Source: Clytia hemisphaerica
Taxonomy: Eukaryota > Cnidaria > Hydrozoa > Leptothecata > Clytiidae
Direction: 5' to 3'
Assembly: GCA_902728285.1 (NCBI GenBank)
Contig: CACVBU010000758.1
Location: 496,001-560,000 of the forward strand
DNA length: 64,000 bases
Positions 1 to 11,300 of this stretch are shown here, piece after piece. Position numbers and translations under genes: made by a program. The notes under the pieces are model-generated. The model did not search any database. It worked only from the letters and a program-made list of their open reading frames with translations, and was not told the origin of the DNA. The stretch's first letter is position 1. The number at the start of each line of letters is the position of its first letter.

Positions 1-143
1 TATTCAAAACTACCCATAATAATATTCGGAAAAGCCAACATTGTGCCAGCGTGAACAGGGTTTCTCAAACCTTCTCGAGGTGTCATTTTTTCCGTCGGAA
101 GGAAAGTTGGTCAGTTATTAGAGTTAATGGATTTCCATGCAAG

Positions 144-1790
144 TTAAGCCATGCTAAATTCTGCTCTCTCGCGTATTGGTAGCCATTTCAGCGAGATCAC
201 GTCTGATACGTTTAAGTAGCGACCTCTCACGAAACTGGTGGTTGCGTTTTGTATCCGCTGCATCTGCTGGATGAGGTAAGATGGTGCGTTGATGAAAAGA
301 GCATTGCCGTAGTCGAGCTGGCTCAATACAAGCGATTCTGCAAGCTGCTTCCGTAGATGGTAAGGTAGGTAGCGCTTGATACGACAAAGTGACTTGAGTG
401 TACCATATGCTTTAGAAGTGGCTTTTTTTATATGAGCGTTCCATTTCATATCCTCACTAAACGTTATACCGAGGAGTTTGAATGTTTTGACACGTTCGAT
501 GGTTTTTTCGTCAAGCGATTTTATCTCGTATTCAAACTGGTGTCGTCTGGCCATTTGTTGTGTTGAGAATAGCACGGTTTTCGTCTTTTTCGAATTGAAT
601 AGAAGATTCTGGGTTTTCGACCATCTCTGGAGATCTTTGATGTCGTTGTCGATTTTTTCAGTGCACTCTACGAGGTGTTGGGGTCTTGTATGCCGATACA
701 GGCTGGTGTCGTCTGCATATTGCATACACTCCGCATCAGTATTTATTGACATGTCATGAACGTAGATATTAAATAGAACAGGGCCGAGGATACTTCCTTG
801 GGGAACACCATTTAGTACGGTAAGTCTGTTCGATTCCTTGTCATTGATCTGTACGAATTGTAGACGGTTTGACAGGTAACTTGCCATTAGTAGCAATACA
901 GACTTTGAAAAGTTAAGTTTATGAAGTTTTTCAATCATTATTTTGAAATCGACTGTGTCAAATGCTTTCGAGAAATCGGCCATCACAGAAAGAGTGAGTT
1001 CACCACTATCCATCGCCTTGATGATATCACTCTTGATTTTCATACATGTTGTGATTGTACAGTGTCCTTTTCGAAATCCAGATTGGTGGTAGGATAGAAG
1101 TTTACGGGATTCGATGTGATCGACCATTTGAAGCATTAGAATTCTTTCGTATACTTTTGAAAGGATTGGGAGAATGGATATCGGTCGGTAATCTGACGGT
1201 TCACTTGGTTCATCGACTTTCGGAATAGGCGTGATCTTCGAGATTTTCCATTGGTTTGGAAAAACGTTCTCCTCGATTGCAGTGTTTATTATGTGACAAA
1301 TTGGACTGGTGATTTCGTAAATACAAAGTTTTAAGAATTTCGAAGGTATCTTATCTTGTCCGGTGGAGCAATCATTACGGAGTGAGAGGATTGCTTTTCT
1401 TACGCCCGAGTAGGTGGTTTTAGAGAAGCTGAATGTGTTCGGATTATCAGGAAGTGTATCAATCAAGTTTCGCAACGTTTCTTCAGGCTTAGGTACAGAG
1501 TTCAGTAGCCTTACTGTGGTTGTGTTATAATGTTCATTAAGTGCGTTTGGGTCAGCGTCGATACTCTTTGGGTTTGGATTTAAAATCCGGTAGATGGTAT
1601 TCCAAACTTCTTTCGGGCGTCTCGATGATAGTGCTTTTTTATAAAAGTTTGATTTGGTATTGCGTATGTTTTTCTTTACTTTGTTTCGAACTTTACGGAA
1701 TGCACCCCAATCTTGTTCGTTATGGGGTCGTTGATGTGCTCGAGATCGTAGTTGGTCACGCTCGCGGAGCTTAGCAGATAGATTAAGTTC
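144..1790 (-). pseudogene. LINE reverse transcriptase domain (inactive copy)
   Basis: The frame from 1790 down to 144 encodes a non-LTR reverse transcriptase. Visible motifs are SDYRPISILPILSKVYERIL, QSGFRKGHCT, ADFSKAFDTV (catalytic Asp), NGVPQGSILGPVLFNIYVHD and the catalytic QYADDTSLY. The fingers, palm and thumb look complete and the catalytic YADD box is intact. The first Met in this frame is at 1475, but the upstream codons 1476-1790 (KLRERDQLRSRAHQRPHNEQ and onward) are plainly part of the same protein. The frame continues past the stop at 144 as LAWKSIN and then NPVHAGTMLAFP to the window edge. It would nick the target and copy its RNA if intact. The stops mean it is not translated whole. 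Confidence 0.92.
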
Positions 1791-2718
1791 TTACAGCCAT
1801 GGGGCCGGTGGTCTCGTTATTTTGCATTTGACAAGTGGTGCATGTTCGTTTAAACAAGATAAAAACAGTTCATTGAAACAGTGTACCTTGTCCTCTGATG
1901 ACTCAAGTCCGTAAACGGCTGCGAAAGGGATTTTCTCAACATCAGATACAAATGAAGCGGCGTTGAAATTGGTTTCGATTCGGATATGTTTGTATCGTGG
2001 CTCGAAACGTGGTTTCTTGACGTCGAAAATGACATAAGGGCCGTCGTGATCACTGATTTCGTCACATGGAAGAACGTTCTCGTGGTTGATTTTGGGAAGA
2101 TTTGAGGCGATATGATCTATTAGCGTACGGTCATGTCTAGTAGGTCTGGAGATATGTTGATTGAGGCCATGGTTGCGTAAAAGTTCTCTATACTCTTGTG
2201 CAATTTCTGAGTTTTCTATCATATCAATGTTAGTATCACCGGTGATGACTATAGGGCCAGTCCAGATTGTTGAAACGTAGACAAGCAGGGTATCGAGCTT
2301 GGTCAGCCACACACGCTTATCTGCTAGGGTAGGACTTGGTTGATACAAAGCAGCTAGGAGAAAAGAGTCATGTTTACCTTTGATCTCCATCCACATGTGT
2401 TCGATCGAAGTGTCTTTTTCGGTGATATCGTCCCTTATTTTGAATTTTATGGACTCGTGTATATACATACATGCCAACACCGCCTCCACGTTTTTTATCT
2501 CGATTGCGGTCTTGGTTGAGGGCTCGCTGATGTTCGTCTTCCTCCGGATCTTCAGGTGCAACTTCATTGATATCTGTCAGGTCGCGGACACCGAAGAAAG
2601 GTAACACTGTAAGTAGACAGTTATGGCATGTCCACTGATTAAGTTTATTAGGAAAGTTTTTCACAGTACTCAATAATATCTCTTTATAGCTACATCCGCC
2701 CCTTAATGTATGACTCAA
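1791..2718 (-). pseudogene. LINE endonuclease C-terminal half plus zinc-finger-like linker, frameshifted
   Basis: From 2567 to 1791 the frame encodes the second half of an exonuclease-endonuclease-phosphatase fold, with FLLAALYQPSP, IVITGDTNID, LIDHIASN and EISDHDGPYVIFDV. The SDH motif is the conserved C-terminal catalytic box of LINE endonucleases. The start of the fold (GGGVGMYVYT) lies in another frame at 2718-2374, so there is a frameshift near 2460. The 5' catalytic Asn and Glu boxes are missing. It ends at a stop (1791-1793) after RPPAPWL, in frame with the downstream reverse transcriptase. Confidence 0.85.
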
Positions 2719-2720
2719 TA

Positions 2721-3774
2721 ATTTTTTTTTGAAACAAAATAGTAGATATTATAATATTGTTTGAACTACAAACCACATAGCACCATTCAAATTCGAATTT
2801 CTCCAAGTTGATGGTACAGGAGACTGTCACGTTATTTCATACTGTTTTATTTTAATATTTTTTATGATGGGAACAGAGATTTCAGAGATTTGTTTTTAGA
2901 TAGGCTGTTTTTTTCACTACAATAAAAAGTCTTCTTTTCCGTTTGAAAGTGCGACCATAATAATAAATGCCAATGCAACAACTTCTTTTTTGATGTCACA
3001 CATAATTTACATACTAAGTATATAATTTTCCCGCGGGAATTTCAATCTGGAGTTAGGAAAATGATATAGTGACGATTAAGTACTCGCAAATTTTATTGCT
3101 CTTTTAATGATTTTATTTAAAACGATCGATCTATTATTTACGCTATTTGGTAGTGCAATTACTAAGATTTAAAATTATAAAAATGTCTGCTAAGTAAAAA
3201 TTAAATATAAGAATAATTTTGATCTTAATGTATATAATGATGTAGTATAAAATTAATGCATAATCGCGTAAGCAAAACCGTTACGGCGTTTGCGACGCCG
3301 GCTTGACCGGCTAGTACAATTAAATTTTCACCCGTTTATGTAACGTATCGTTAATCCTTGGATGTGTTTTAAGCGTTTTTTATTGTTACTTCTATAGTCA
3401 ATTAATTTGTGCTCAAAAAAAAATTTTTAAAGTTTTAGCTGATTTTTTTAGCATGTTTTTAACTTTGACCCCATTACATATAAAAAGAACATAAATAAAT
3501 ATTTTTCGTGTATTTTAATCACTTTTAATTTTTTTATTTTAACCACAAGAAATTTTCAAATTTTTCCGCTCTACTGTAAATAGCGTCTTTCAAAATATAA
3601 ATTTATTTTGAAAAAAAAAATATGTTCATTATTTTATCTAAAATGTTCCAATGCCTTGAAGAACTAGTGCAAGGCTAAACCCGTTTCAAGATTTTCGAAT
3701 ATAAAATACAGTCCTCTCCTTTACTTCAAATCATTTTGTGCACAGTTTTTTATTATTTATAGTAAACCCTATCT
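2721..3774. other. AT-rich stretch with no gene
   Basis: I see no coding region, RNA gene or clear terminal repeat here. The one notable item is a GC-rich island at 3262-3315 (gcgtttgcgacgccgg) that recurs at 6145-6195. Confidence 0.6.
3262..3315. repeat. Short dispersed GC-rich motif, second copy at 6145-6195
   Basis: Both sites read roughly gcataa..gc..aaacc, then ggcgtttgcgacg, then a short palindromic gap and ctagt. They may be termini of a decayed element. Confidence 0.35.
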
Positions 3775-4130
3775 CTTTTTTTTGGACCCACCCCGATGGG
3801 GTGGAGGTCATTAACCAATGTTCGTTCGTTAGTTAGTTAGTTAGTTAGTTAGTGCGTGTGTTCGTTACCAGCTTTTCTCGAGATTGGCTCATTAGTTTTT
3901 TCTGATTTTTGGCACGAAGATGCATGACCATAAACCCTCAAATGTGACGGAGCCCGATTTTCAAAAAAAAATTGGGGGGCAAATTTGGGCCAAAAAACGG
4001 CTTAAAAACGGGTTTTTTGGACTTTGTGAAAAATTGGATCATTAATCTTTTCTGATTTTTTGCATGAAAGTAGGGTACAATCAAAGTTAGAAGATGGCTC
4101 AAGCAGATTCTTGCAAAAAAAATTTTTTGG
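3775..4130. repeat. Dispersed repeat, copy A (GGACCCACCCCGATGGGG head)
   Basis: It starts with a small palindrome around accccgatggggt, then a TTCG/TTAG tetranucleotide run (3820-3852), then atgtgacggagcccgatttt and aaaacgggttttttggactt. The same order recurs at 4655-4915 (copy B). Partial copies lie at 7800-8060 and 29185-29460. There is no coding content. Confidence 0.75.
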
Positions 4131-4143
4131 CTCAAAAATCGCA

Positions 4144-4605
4144 TTTTTATCTATAAGAACCACTTTTGATAAGAATACATCAATGTTCTTAGCCATATTA
4201 TTATTATTATTATTTTTATTAGTTTTTTTAAGATGAAAATGTCACGGTGGAGGGTAATGATTTGAGTTTTCTAGAAACACTTATTATTTTTTTGGCTGAA
4301 AAACGAATCTTTATCTATAAGAATCGCTAATTATAAGCATAGATCAATGTTCTTAGCCAAATTATTATTTTATTATTATTTTTTCTAAACAAAGAAAATG
4401 TCACCTTAGAGCGCGATGGTTTGAGTTTTCTGTAAACACTTATTATTTTTTTGGCTGAAAAACGAATCTTTATCTATAAGAATCACTATTTATGAGCATA
4501 GATCAATGTTATTAGCCAAATTATTTTTGTATTATTATTTTTTTTAAAAGAAGAAAATATCACGGTAGAGCGCGACGGTTTGAGTTTTCTGGAAACCTTA
4601 TTTAT
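4144..4605. repeat. Three tandem units of about 163 bp
   Basis: Units begin near 4144, 4310 and 4471. Each starts with ttatctataagaa, followed by atagatcaatgttcttagcc, an ATT-rich run, and ggtttgagttttct. A single unit also sits at 29400-29460 inside another copy of the surrounding repeat, so this is part of the family's internal structure. Confidence 0.8.
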
Positions 4606-4654
4606 TAAGCCGTGCATTTTTCTGATAGTGGTTTTTATAAAGAAAAGCGCTTAA

Positions 4655-4915
4655 TAGCTTTTTGGACCTACCCCGGTGGGGAATAAATTAACATGTGTTC
4701 GTTCGTCCGTCCGTTCGTTCGTCTGTTACCAACTTTTCTCAGGATTGAATCATAAGAATCTTTTGATTTTTGGTACAAAGGTGGAAAATGGTGGTGGCCA
4801 AAATGTGACGGAGCCCGATTTTCGAAAAAAAAAATTTTTGGGTAAATTTTCGGCTAAAAAACGGGTTTTTTGGACTTTATGAAAAATGGATCATTAATTT
4901 TTTCTGATTTTTTGC
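4655..4915. repeat. Dispersed repeat, copy B
   Basis: Same layout as the copy at 3775-4130: ggacctaccccggtgggg, a gttcgtccgtccgttcgttc run, atgtgacggagcccgatttt, then aaaacgggttttttggactt. Confidence 0.75.
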
Positions 4916-4935
4916 TTTTTTATTTTTTTTTCAAA

Positions 4936-5265
4936 AGTCTTTTTCAGTAGTGTTGATAGTTTCTCTCAATAGGTATACTTTCATTTTCTTTATTTTTTAC
5001 CAGTTATGTCTCAATGTGATTCATTGTTTCAATGTTCATTGATTAGTTTGATAATCAGGTAGGTCCATAAAAGTATCACTTGTTTATTTCTTTTTCAAAT
5101 ATTTTTCAATAGTGTTGATAGTTTCTCTCAATAGATATGCTTTCATTTTCTTTATTTTTTTTGTATTTTGACCAGTTATGTCTTATGTGTTTCATTGTTT
5201 CAATGTTCACTGATTAGTTTGATAGCCAGGTAGGTCCACAAAAGTATCGCTTGTTACTAGGTGTT
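4936..5265. repeat. Tandem duplication, two units of about 165 bp
   Basis: Both units carry tagtgttgatagtttctctc, then ctttcattttctttattttt, ccagttatgtct, gattagtttgata and caggtaggtcca. The units are only modestly diverged. Confidence 0.8.
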
Positions 5266-5428
5266 TTTCCTATAACTACCTGGATATTATAACCAGTTTT
5301 TAGTGAGGGTGTCTGACGACTCTTAAAGCTTTTCTTAAAAATTCAAGAAGCAGAGATCCCATAAGGATTCCAGGGCTAAACGAAACCTAAGCTAAACGAA
5401 ATTTGTCTTTTTTTATCTCTTCTTTTAG

Positions 5429-5651
5429 ATATTTTTTGTATGGTAAGAAGGACTTCAAATACGAAGGAGCGCGAAATGGTGACACTTTCATCAAATCATG
5501 GAAGATCCAAAGGAGGAGAGTGAACAACCTACGCATGCGCAAGAACAACAATGGAAAGACACGCCGAGTGGTGTTGTGCACTTGGGTGAAAGTGATTTTG
5601 ATGATTTTCTCAAATCGCATCCCTCACTGTTGGTGATGTTCTATGCGCCGT
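5429..5651 (+). pseudogene. Orphan exon of a PDIA5-like protein disulfide isomerase, frameshifted
   Basis: A 223-nt exon-like block with a good acceptor (tcttcttttag, ending 5428) and donor (gtaagt from 5652). The first part reads YFLYGKKDFKYEGARNGD. After about 5505 the homologous frame moves by one base and reads MEDPKEESEQP, TPSGVVHLGESDF and LLVMFYAP. The exon ends one base into the Trp codon of the CxxC thioredoxin site, as expected for a PDI exon boundary. Comparing the two frames suggests one base lost from the codon before MEDPKE. No neighbouring PDI exons are visible in the window. It may be an orphan duplicated exon, or a real exon carrying an assembly error. Confidence 0.75.
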
Positions 5652-5671
5652 GTAAGTTGTTGTTTTTATTA

Positions 5672-5862
5672 CAGTGGAATCTCTCTTTAAGACGGACATA
5701 TGTTCTAAAGTGGACAGCTCTATAAGACGGACAGTTTTCCTTGGAACGGATTGATTGATGACGGCTAAAATCTAATAAAAGAGTTTCTATAAAGCAGACG
5801 GACTCTATAAGACGGACATAATTTTCTGCAACGATTGTGTCCGCTTTAGAGAGATTCCACTG
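5672..5862. mobile_element. MITE with TA target duplication (CAGTGGAATCTCTCT termini)
   Basis: A 191-bp element flanked by TA on both sides. Its inverted termini of about 25 bp begin CAGTGGAATCTCTCT, and internal sub-repeats read TATAAGACGGACA. TA duplication and this terminus are typical of Tc1/mariner/pogo-type MITEs. It lies 20 bp inside the apparent intron after the PDIA5-like exon. Confidence 0.88.
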
Positions 5863-5865
5863 TAT

Positions 5866-6250
5866 AACGATTATACTAAAGTCTAATTCGCAGACCCTCC
5901 AAAATACATAATTGTGTTGGGTCTGCTCATTATACTATGTTTATTCTTTACTAAGCTAGTTTTATGGTGAAGATTTGAAGTCACATTCTCTCATTCAATT
6001 TGAAGCATAAAAAGGTATTTACGAGAAACCTTCCAAATACTTCGATATACTCCCGTGGCTGATGAAAACTAATTTGAATTCCCCTTAAAAATAAAGTTAG
6101 AGAGCATCAACAATAGCATTTTTTTCATCCTAAGTGTTTTTGATGCATAAGCTAAACCGGCGTTTGCGACGACGGGAATCGTCTAGTGTATACTTATAAA
6201 GTAAGTGATTAATTTGCAGGTTATATCTCTAAGAATAATTTGTAAGATGC
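5866..6250. other. Non-coding stretch
   Basis: No gene or RNA is visible. The second copy of the gcgtttgcgacg motif lies at 6145-6195. Confidence 0.5.
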
Positions 6251-6253
6251 CTG

Positions 6254-7066
6254 TTAAACCCAATCGATAAGAAAAGCATACTGTAGTAACACAACTCCAT
6301 GTTGGTTATCAAAAGAAATTGTGCTGCCAATCAAACTCAAGAACAACGTAACTTCTTCCCATCTAAGACCCGACGAATGATGTAAAAAATACTGCAAGTC
6401 TGAGTCTGTAGAAAAATCTCGTATCTCTGTTGTGTCAGTCACTGAGTGAACAAGAAAAAACACTTGTATGGTGTAAAAACTCAACGTAATCGAAAACAGT
6501 TGGCTTAGTTGCCGTCTTTTCCGTTATATCTGTCTCTGGTGAAGTATCTAGTTGTGTAGGGTATGGGCTCTTCCCTGTGCGATTTTTCTTAGTGGGCAAT
6601 GGGTGGCGTAATGCCCAAAACGTAGACAATTGAAGCATTTGATATCGTCAAAAGATTTCCTTGGTGGTGGTCTGTTATTGTTCCTTTGCCTATTATTCTG
6701 GGGAAATTCGCTCGTCAGTTTAGATTTCGTGTATCTGTCCCTAATCTCTCTAGCTGCTCTAAGAGCATTTTTCAATCTTTTTTTTCGTTGTCACTTGAAA
6801 GGATGCGTCGTCTTTCTGAAATTCTCGTGATCGGCTATCATAATTAACTTATTTCTGTCTTCTGAAGTTGAGGTGGATTTGTGATTCTTTCACCTGGTCT
6901 GGTCCTGTCCAATTTCTCCTTTAGTTCATTTATTTCGGTCTCTTGTTGCAGCAAGGATGGATTGATGATGTTGGTGTATATTGTCAGCAACACGTTGTTA
7001 GATATTGCTTGTAGTTGATCATTTGTTAGGTATGCTAATCACCCTTTGTGCTTGTTGGCCTGCCAT
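6254..7066 (-). pseudogene. Decayed retrotransposon gag with one zinc knuckle
   Basis: On the minus strand a gag-like reading starts at 7066 (MAGQQAQRVIS). It shifts frame into EINELKEKLDRTRPGERI and shifts again into ALRAAREIRDRYTKSK. It then carries a CX2CX4HX4C zinc knuckle, CFNCLRFGHYATHC, near 6650-6610. Frames 6638-6435 and 6484-6254 continue without recognisable protease or reverse transcriptase. It is too fragmentary to assign to a family and is unlike the gag at 11825-12874. Confidence 0.6.
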
Positions 7067-7240
7067 TGTTGATGCTTGTAAAGATATAGTTCGATTTAAT
7101 TTTGTTGTTGGAGAATTTAGACCAACGTCCATCAGTAAAATTAAAAAGGGATGCAAGTAGATCTGGATACTACATTATGTCTGTAAAAGATGATGAGAAT
7201 TTAATGCAAATATTTCCAATGGAAAAGTTTCCACGACTGA

Positions 7241-7486
7241 TACACAATTTTCTTATAAGAACATCATAAGGCTTCGATGGCCAAAATGTGAAGACCAAGT
7301 TAAGAATGTTTTAAAGTCTTTCTGGACTCTAAAGCACAAAATTACTTAGAAAATTGCACTAAACTACTCACAAAATGGTGAAATCATTAAGAACAATTTT
7401 AAGAACATTTTAGGCCTTAAAACTCAAAATTTAAAAATTTCGAAAAGTCCGTAGAATTTTTGGATGTTCTTATAAAAAAACGTGTA
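7241..7486. mobile_element. TACACG-family MITE
   Basis: About 246 bp, beginning tacaca and ending cgtgta. Just inside, ttcttataagaacat and ttcttataaaaaaacgtgta form a terminal inverted repeat. The interior carries repeated ttaagaaca words. Related copies are at 16240, 16822, 33895, 47700, 49077, 49722 and 58434. Confidence 0.75.
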
Positions 7487-7799
7487 ATACACTAACGTAT
7501 TGAACGATGTATTTAAAATTGAACTTACGCACACGCATCGATCATTTCGCCACATTTCACTTATTTCGTACGCGTTCTTAGTATAATAAAGATTTTGAAA
7601 CAATTTTTTCTAAAATTAATTGAATTCATAAGATTTCCAAAAAAGGTTAATTCAATTGAACATGTACGTTATTTACTATCTGCAATTTTCTCTATTTCAA
7701 AGAAGACTATACACTTTCCATGCTGAGATTAAATGTTTACAAATTTGAGTCGAGAAGGTCTAACTTTTTATTTAATCATTGAAATACCCCCAAAAAAAG

Positions 7800-8060
7800 T
7801 TTTGTTAATATTTTAAGGAAAATAAGCATTTCTCGTGATTGGCTTGGTATTTTTTCTGATTTTCCGCACAATGATGTATAAAATAATCTGATGTAGCCTG
7901 ACTTTTGAAAAAATTATTTTCAGGACAAATTTTGGCCAAAAAGTGGGTGTGTGAAAAGTTTTTTTCTGATTTTTTTTTCCCATGAAGACAGGAGGGAAAA
8001 TTCTCTAAAAAGTGGCTGAAACTTTTATCCGGAAAATTATATCTGGATAGTAATGACATT
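7800..8060. repeat. Diverged partial copy of the 3775-4130 repeat
   Basis: It contains tgattggcttggtatttttt, then a gacttttgaaaaaat block and ggccaaaaagtggg, in the same order as copies A and B but more diverged. Confidence 0.5.
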
Positions 8061-8204
8061 CTCCTGGTATCAAAAGTTTTCTTGAATAATAAATCTGGGG
8101 AATGACCTTGACGGCCGATGGAGACGTGCCGCTTGAGTTTGAAAAATGGATCCTTTCAGAAAGAAAAAATCATTTCCATTTTCACCCTGAAATTTTGTCA
8201 AAAG

Positions 8205-8348
8205 TGCAGAGTTCGTGGAAAACTTAATAAGAGTAAATCAATATAGACGAATGAATTACAAAGCTGATAAACGTGTCTTCCCTGTATGATACATGAACTA
8301 AAAGAGACCCTGGTCATATGGACCAGGATATAAATGATAAACTCTACA
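8205..8348 (-). repeat. 3' LTR (144 bp)
   Basis: On the element's strand it begins TGTAGAGTTTATC and ends CGAACTCTGCA, the standard TG...CA ends. It lacks 24 bp present in the other LTR at the junction aagagt|aaatc. A 7-bp hairpin (cctggtc/gaccagg) is present in both LTRs. Confidence 0.96.
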
Positions 8349-8361
8349 TGCCCCCTTTTGG
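8349..8361 (-). promoter_or_regulatory. Polypurine tract for plus-strand priming
   Basis: On the minus strand the bases immediately before the 3' LTR read ccaaaagggggca, a purine run abutting TGTAGAG. This is where RNase H would leave the plus-strand primer. Confidence 0.85.
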
Positions 8362-8390
8362 GGATCATAATGTCGTTATTAACAAATGAC

Positions 8391-11300
8391 TCAATCGTGT
8401 GATTGTCCTGACATTTTTGGAGACAAGGCTCTCGGTGGTCTTCTCTCTCTGGTACTTCTTCTGTGTGTCGGGACTTCTTGCTGTGCCCCTCGTTGACCCC
8501 CTTCGTCGGCGGTCTTTTGTGGTGGTTGGGAGGGTTGACAGCTTGGCTCATCACGGTGTAGTAGGGGTGTTGGAGTTTGTTGTATTTGGGGTGGATCAAT
8601 GGTGACCTCGGGTCGTCGGCACGATTCCAGTATCGGTCGAAGGAAACGTCGGTTTCTGAGGGTAGCTCTGCGACTGCCATCCACCATGACTCGATACTGG
8701 CGGTTTGGAAGTGTCTCTGTGATGTAACCCGTATTGTGCCATTTCGTTGGTTGGCTTCCTTTCTGGTTTTGGATCTGGACCGTGTCCCCGACGTTCAACG
8801 GGTTGAGGGGCTTTCGGGAATGATCGAGAGCGATGTGTTGTTTTCTCGCCATGGCTTGCTCGCGATAGTCGGCAATCTGGTTCCAACCGTCTTGAAGGCG
8901 AATTTCTTGAATCGGTAAGTGGTCTCGAACGGGTCTTCCAAAGAGGGCTACCGCTGGTGAGGTTCCAGTTTGTTGACACGGGGTGTTTCTGTGCGTGAGT
9001 AAGGCTTTAACTGCTTTTTCGTTGTCAAGCCTGCCTGTTTTTGGGTCGACGTTTCCTAGAAGAATTCTCTTGGCTGTTTTGACTCCTACCTCAGCCCTAC
9101 CATTGCTTTGGGGGTAGTATGCAGAGGAGAGCCGGCGGTGAATGTTCCAGGTAGTCAGGAAGTTACGGTATTCAAACGAGTCGAACGGTGGTCCCCCGTC
9201 TGATGCGAGTTCTCGTGGGACCCCGAATATGGAGAAATACATAAGCAATACTTTCTTTATGTATTCGAATGTGGAATAATTAATGGTTGCTACTTCTATC
9301 CATCCAGAATACGCATCTACGTAGATAATGTAGCCGAATCCGGAAAGTTTGAAGAGATCTATCGCAACTTGTTGAAAAGGGTATTCAGGTGGGTCGGTCG
9401 AGATTGCCGGTTCTTTGTGTTGGGACGGGGCTTGCTCGTTGCACTGACGGCATCGATCTCGTAAGACACGGACGGCAGCATCAAGTCCTGGCCAAAAGAA
9501 CCTTTCCCGGGCGTTGGCGAGCATACTGCTGACTCCTTGATGTGCCGCGTGGAGGCCTTCTAACACGGTTTGACGTAAGGATGCGGGGATCAACATCTTC
9601 TTTCCTTTGAAGGGAACGCCTTGGATGAGGTATAGCTCGTCTTTCATGCTCCAATAACTTCGGATATCCATGGGCAGTTGGTCCTTTGACTTTGGGAATC
9701 CGTTGGTGATAGATTCGGCGAGTAGCGAGCATTCTTCGTCAAAGATTGCGTGGTTCTTGACGGTTTCCCATGAGACATTTTTGACACCGTTTCCTTGGGT
9801 ATTGGCAAACATCACTGCTGCTATTTCGCTAGATTCGTCGTCGTCTGGTTTGACCGGGTTTCGGGAGGCGATGTCTGATACCTTCATTACTTTCGATTTT
9901 CCGGGGAAGTGGATAATGTTGAAGCTGTACATAAGAGTTTTCTCTTTAAAATTTCGTACTCGGGGGTTCTCTATCGTTGACAGTTCTCGGTCATTGAATA
10001 TGTTGATGAGTGGTTTGTGGTCTACCACCACGGTTAAATCGGGTGCACCCATTACAAACATACGACAGCGCTTTAGGCCAAAGGCGATGGCCAATGCTTC
10101 CCCTTCAATCGGTGCGTAACGACTTTCGCTATCCGTGGTGAAACGAGAGCCTGCAAAAATTAATTTCCAGTGTTCTTTACCGCAGTCTGGTTTCGATGGT
10201 TGCGGGCAGTTGCAATGTTTTTGGATCAGGTGGAATCCGATACCTGTCTTTGACCAATCTGTTATTAGACATGTTGGTCGTTCTCTAACGAAGGTCTCGA
10301 CTCCGTCTTGGACAAGCTTAATGATCTCTGCTTTTGATTGGATAAAAATCTGTTCGATTTGCTCGTCCCAGTAGAATGTTTTTGACGAAAGCAATTTACG
10401 GAAGGGTTCCATCACTCTGGCTTGTGCAAATGAGTAAGCTAATTGGTTGACTAAACCGAACCACGATCTAACATCTGTAATCGACTTTGGTGTTGGAAAG
10501 TTTTGAATTGCTTCGATGATTTTCCGCAGAGGTTTATAACCGTCCTTTGTGATTTCGAACCCTGCGAACTCGGCTGTTTCTTGAGCGAATTGGAACTTGT
10601 TTGTGTTAAATACAATTCCGTTGTCGTTGCAGAGTTTTAAGTAATCGACGGTGTGCCAGAACGATTGCTCGATGGAGTCATCCCATAACAAAGTGTCATC
10701 AATGCAACGGACTGTTTGCTGTACGTCGATTGTGATGTCGTCGAACCTTCTGGTGTATGCGTCTCCTGACACGTGGAAACCCATGGGCGCTCTTCGATAT
10801 CGATATCTGCCCCATTCAGTGATAAATGTTATCGCGTTTTCGGCATTTTCGTCTAGAGCGAGGCTGTGGTAGCCGTTCCACGCGTCAACGACTGTTTTGC
10901 GTGTGGACGGAGGGATGGTTGAGACTAGATCGAATGGGGTTGGTGTGTGGTGAGTTTCGCGGAGGGTTGCTTTGTTCAACTGCTGTAGGTCAACTGTGCG
11001 TCTCGGGTCACCGTTTTTCTTGGCCGTGACGACCATACGGGCGCACCATTCGGTAGGTGTTCCTTGTGGTACTTTCTCAATAATGCCCAAACGAACGTCT
11101 CTGTCTAAGTCTTGTTTGACACGCTCTTTCCAATGGTGGGGTACGGGAATTGGGGTGTGGACCGCATACGGCTTACAATCGTCCTTGAATTCGACTTTCA
11201 TTGGTTCCCCAGTCATTTGCGGTAGGGGTTGGTGGTTGAATGCGGATGACTCAAAAGTTTTAAGTAACCAATCTTTCAGTTTCGGAACATTACTCTCAAT

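Larger units (their letters stand above)
1..2720 (-). mobile_element. Degenerate CR1/Jockey-type LINE (non-LTR retrotransposon), 3' end off the window
   Basis: A minus-strand LINE remnant. In order it has a zinc-finger-like linker (residues WTCHNC, near 2640-2600), the second half of an AP-type endonuclease, and a reverse transcriptase that stays open to base 1, so the 3' end lies outside the window. The copy is dead. The reading frame shifts near 2460. In-frame stops lie at 1791-1793 (TAA), 144-146 (TAA) and 111-113 (TGA). The N-terminal half of the endonuclease appears to be deleted, because only about 40 codons separate the zinc-finger motif from the GGGVGMYV motif; I would expect well over 100. 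No target duplication can be checked because one end is missing. Confidence 0.9.

Noticed and set aside
6254..6484. Considered as a retroviral-type protease after the decayed gag
   Set aside because: There is no D-S/T-G motif and the frame is not continuous with the zinc-knuckle frame.
8198..8680. Frame of 160 codons at the 3' end of pol
   Set aside because: It overlaps the pol C-terminus in another frame and runs into the LTR. No domain is visible.
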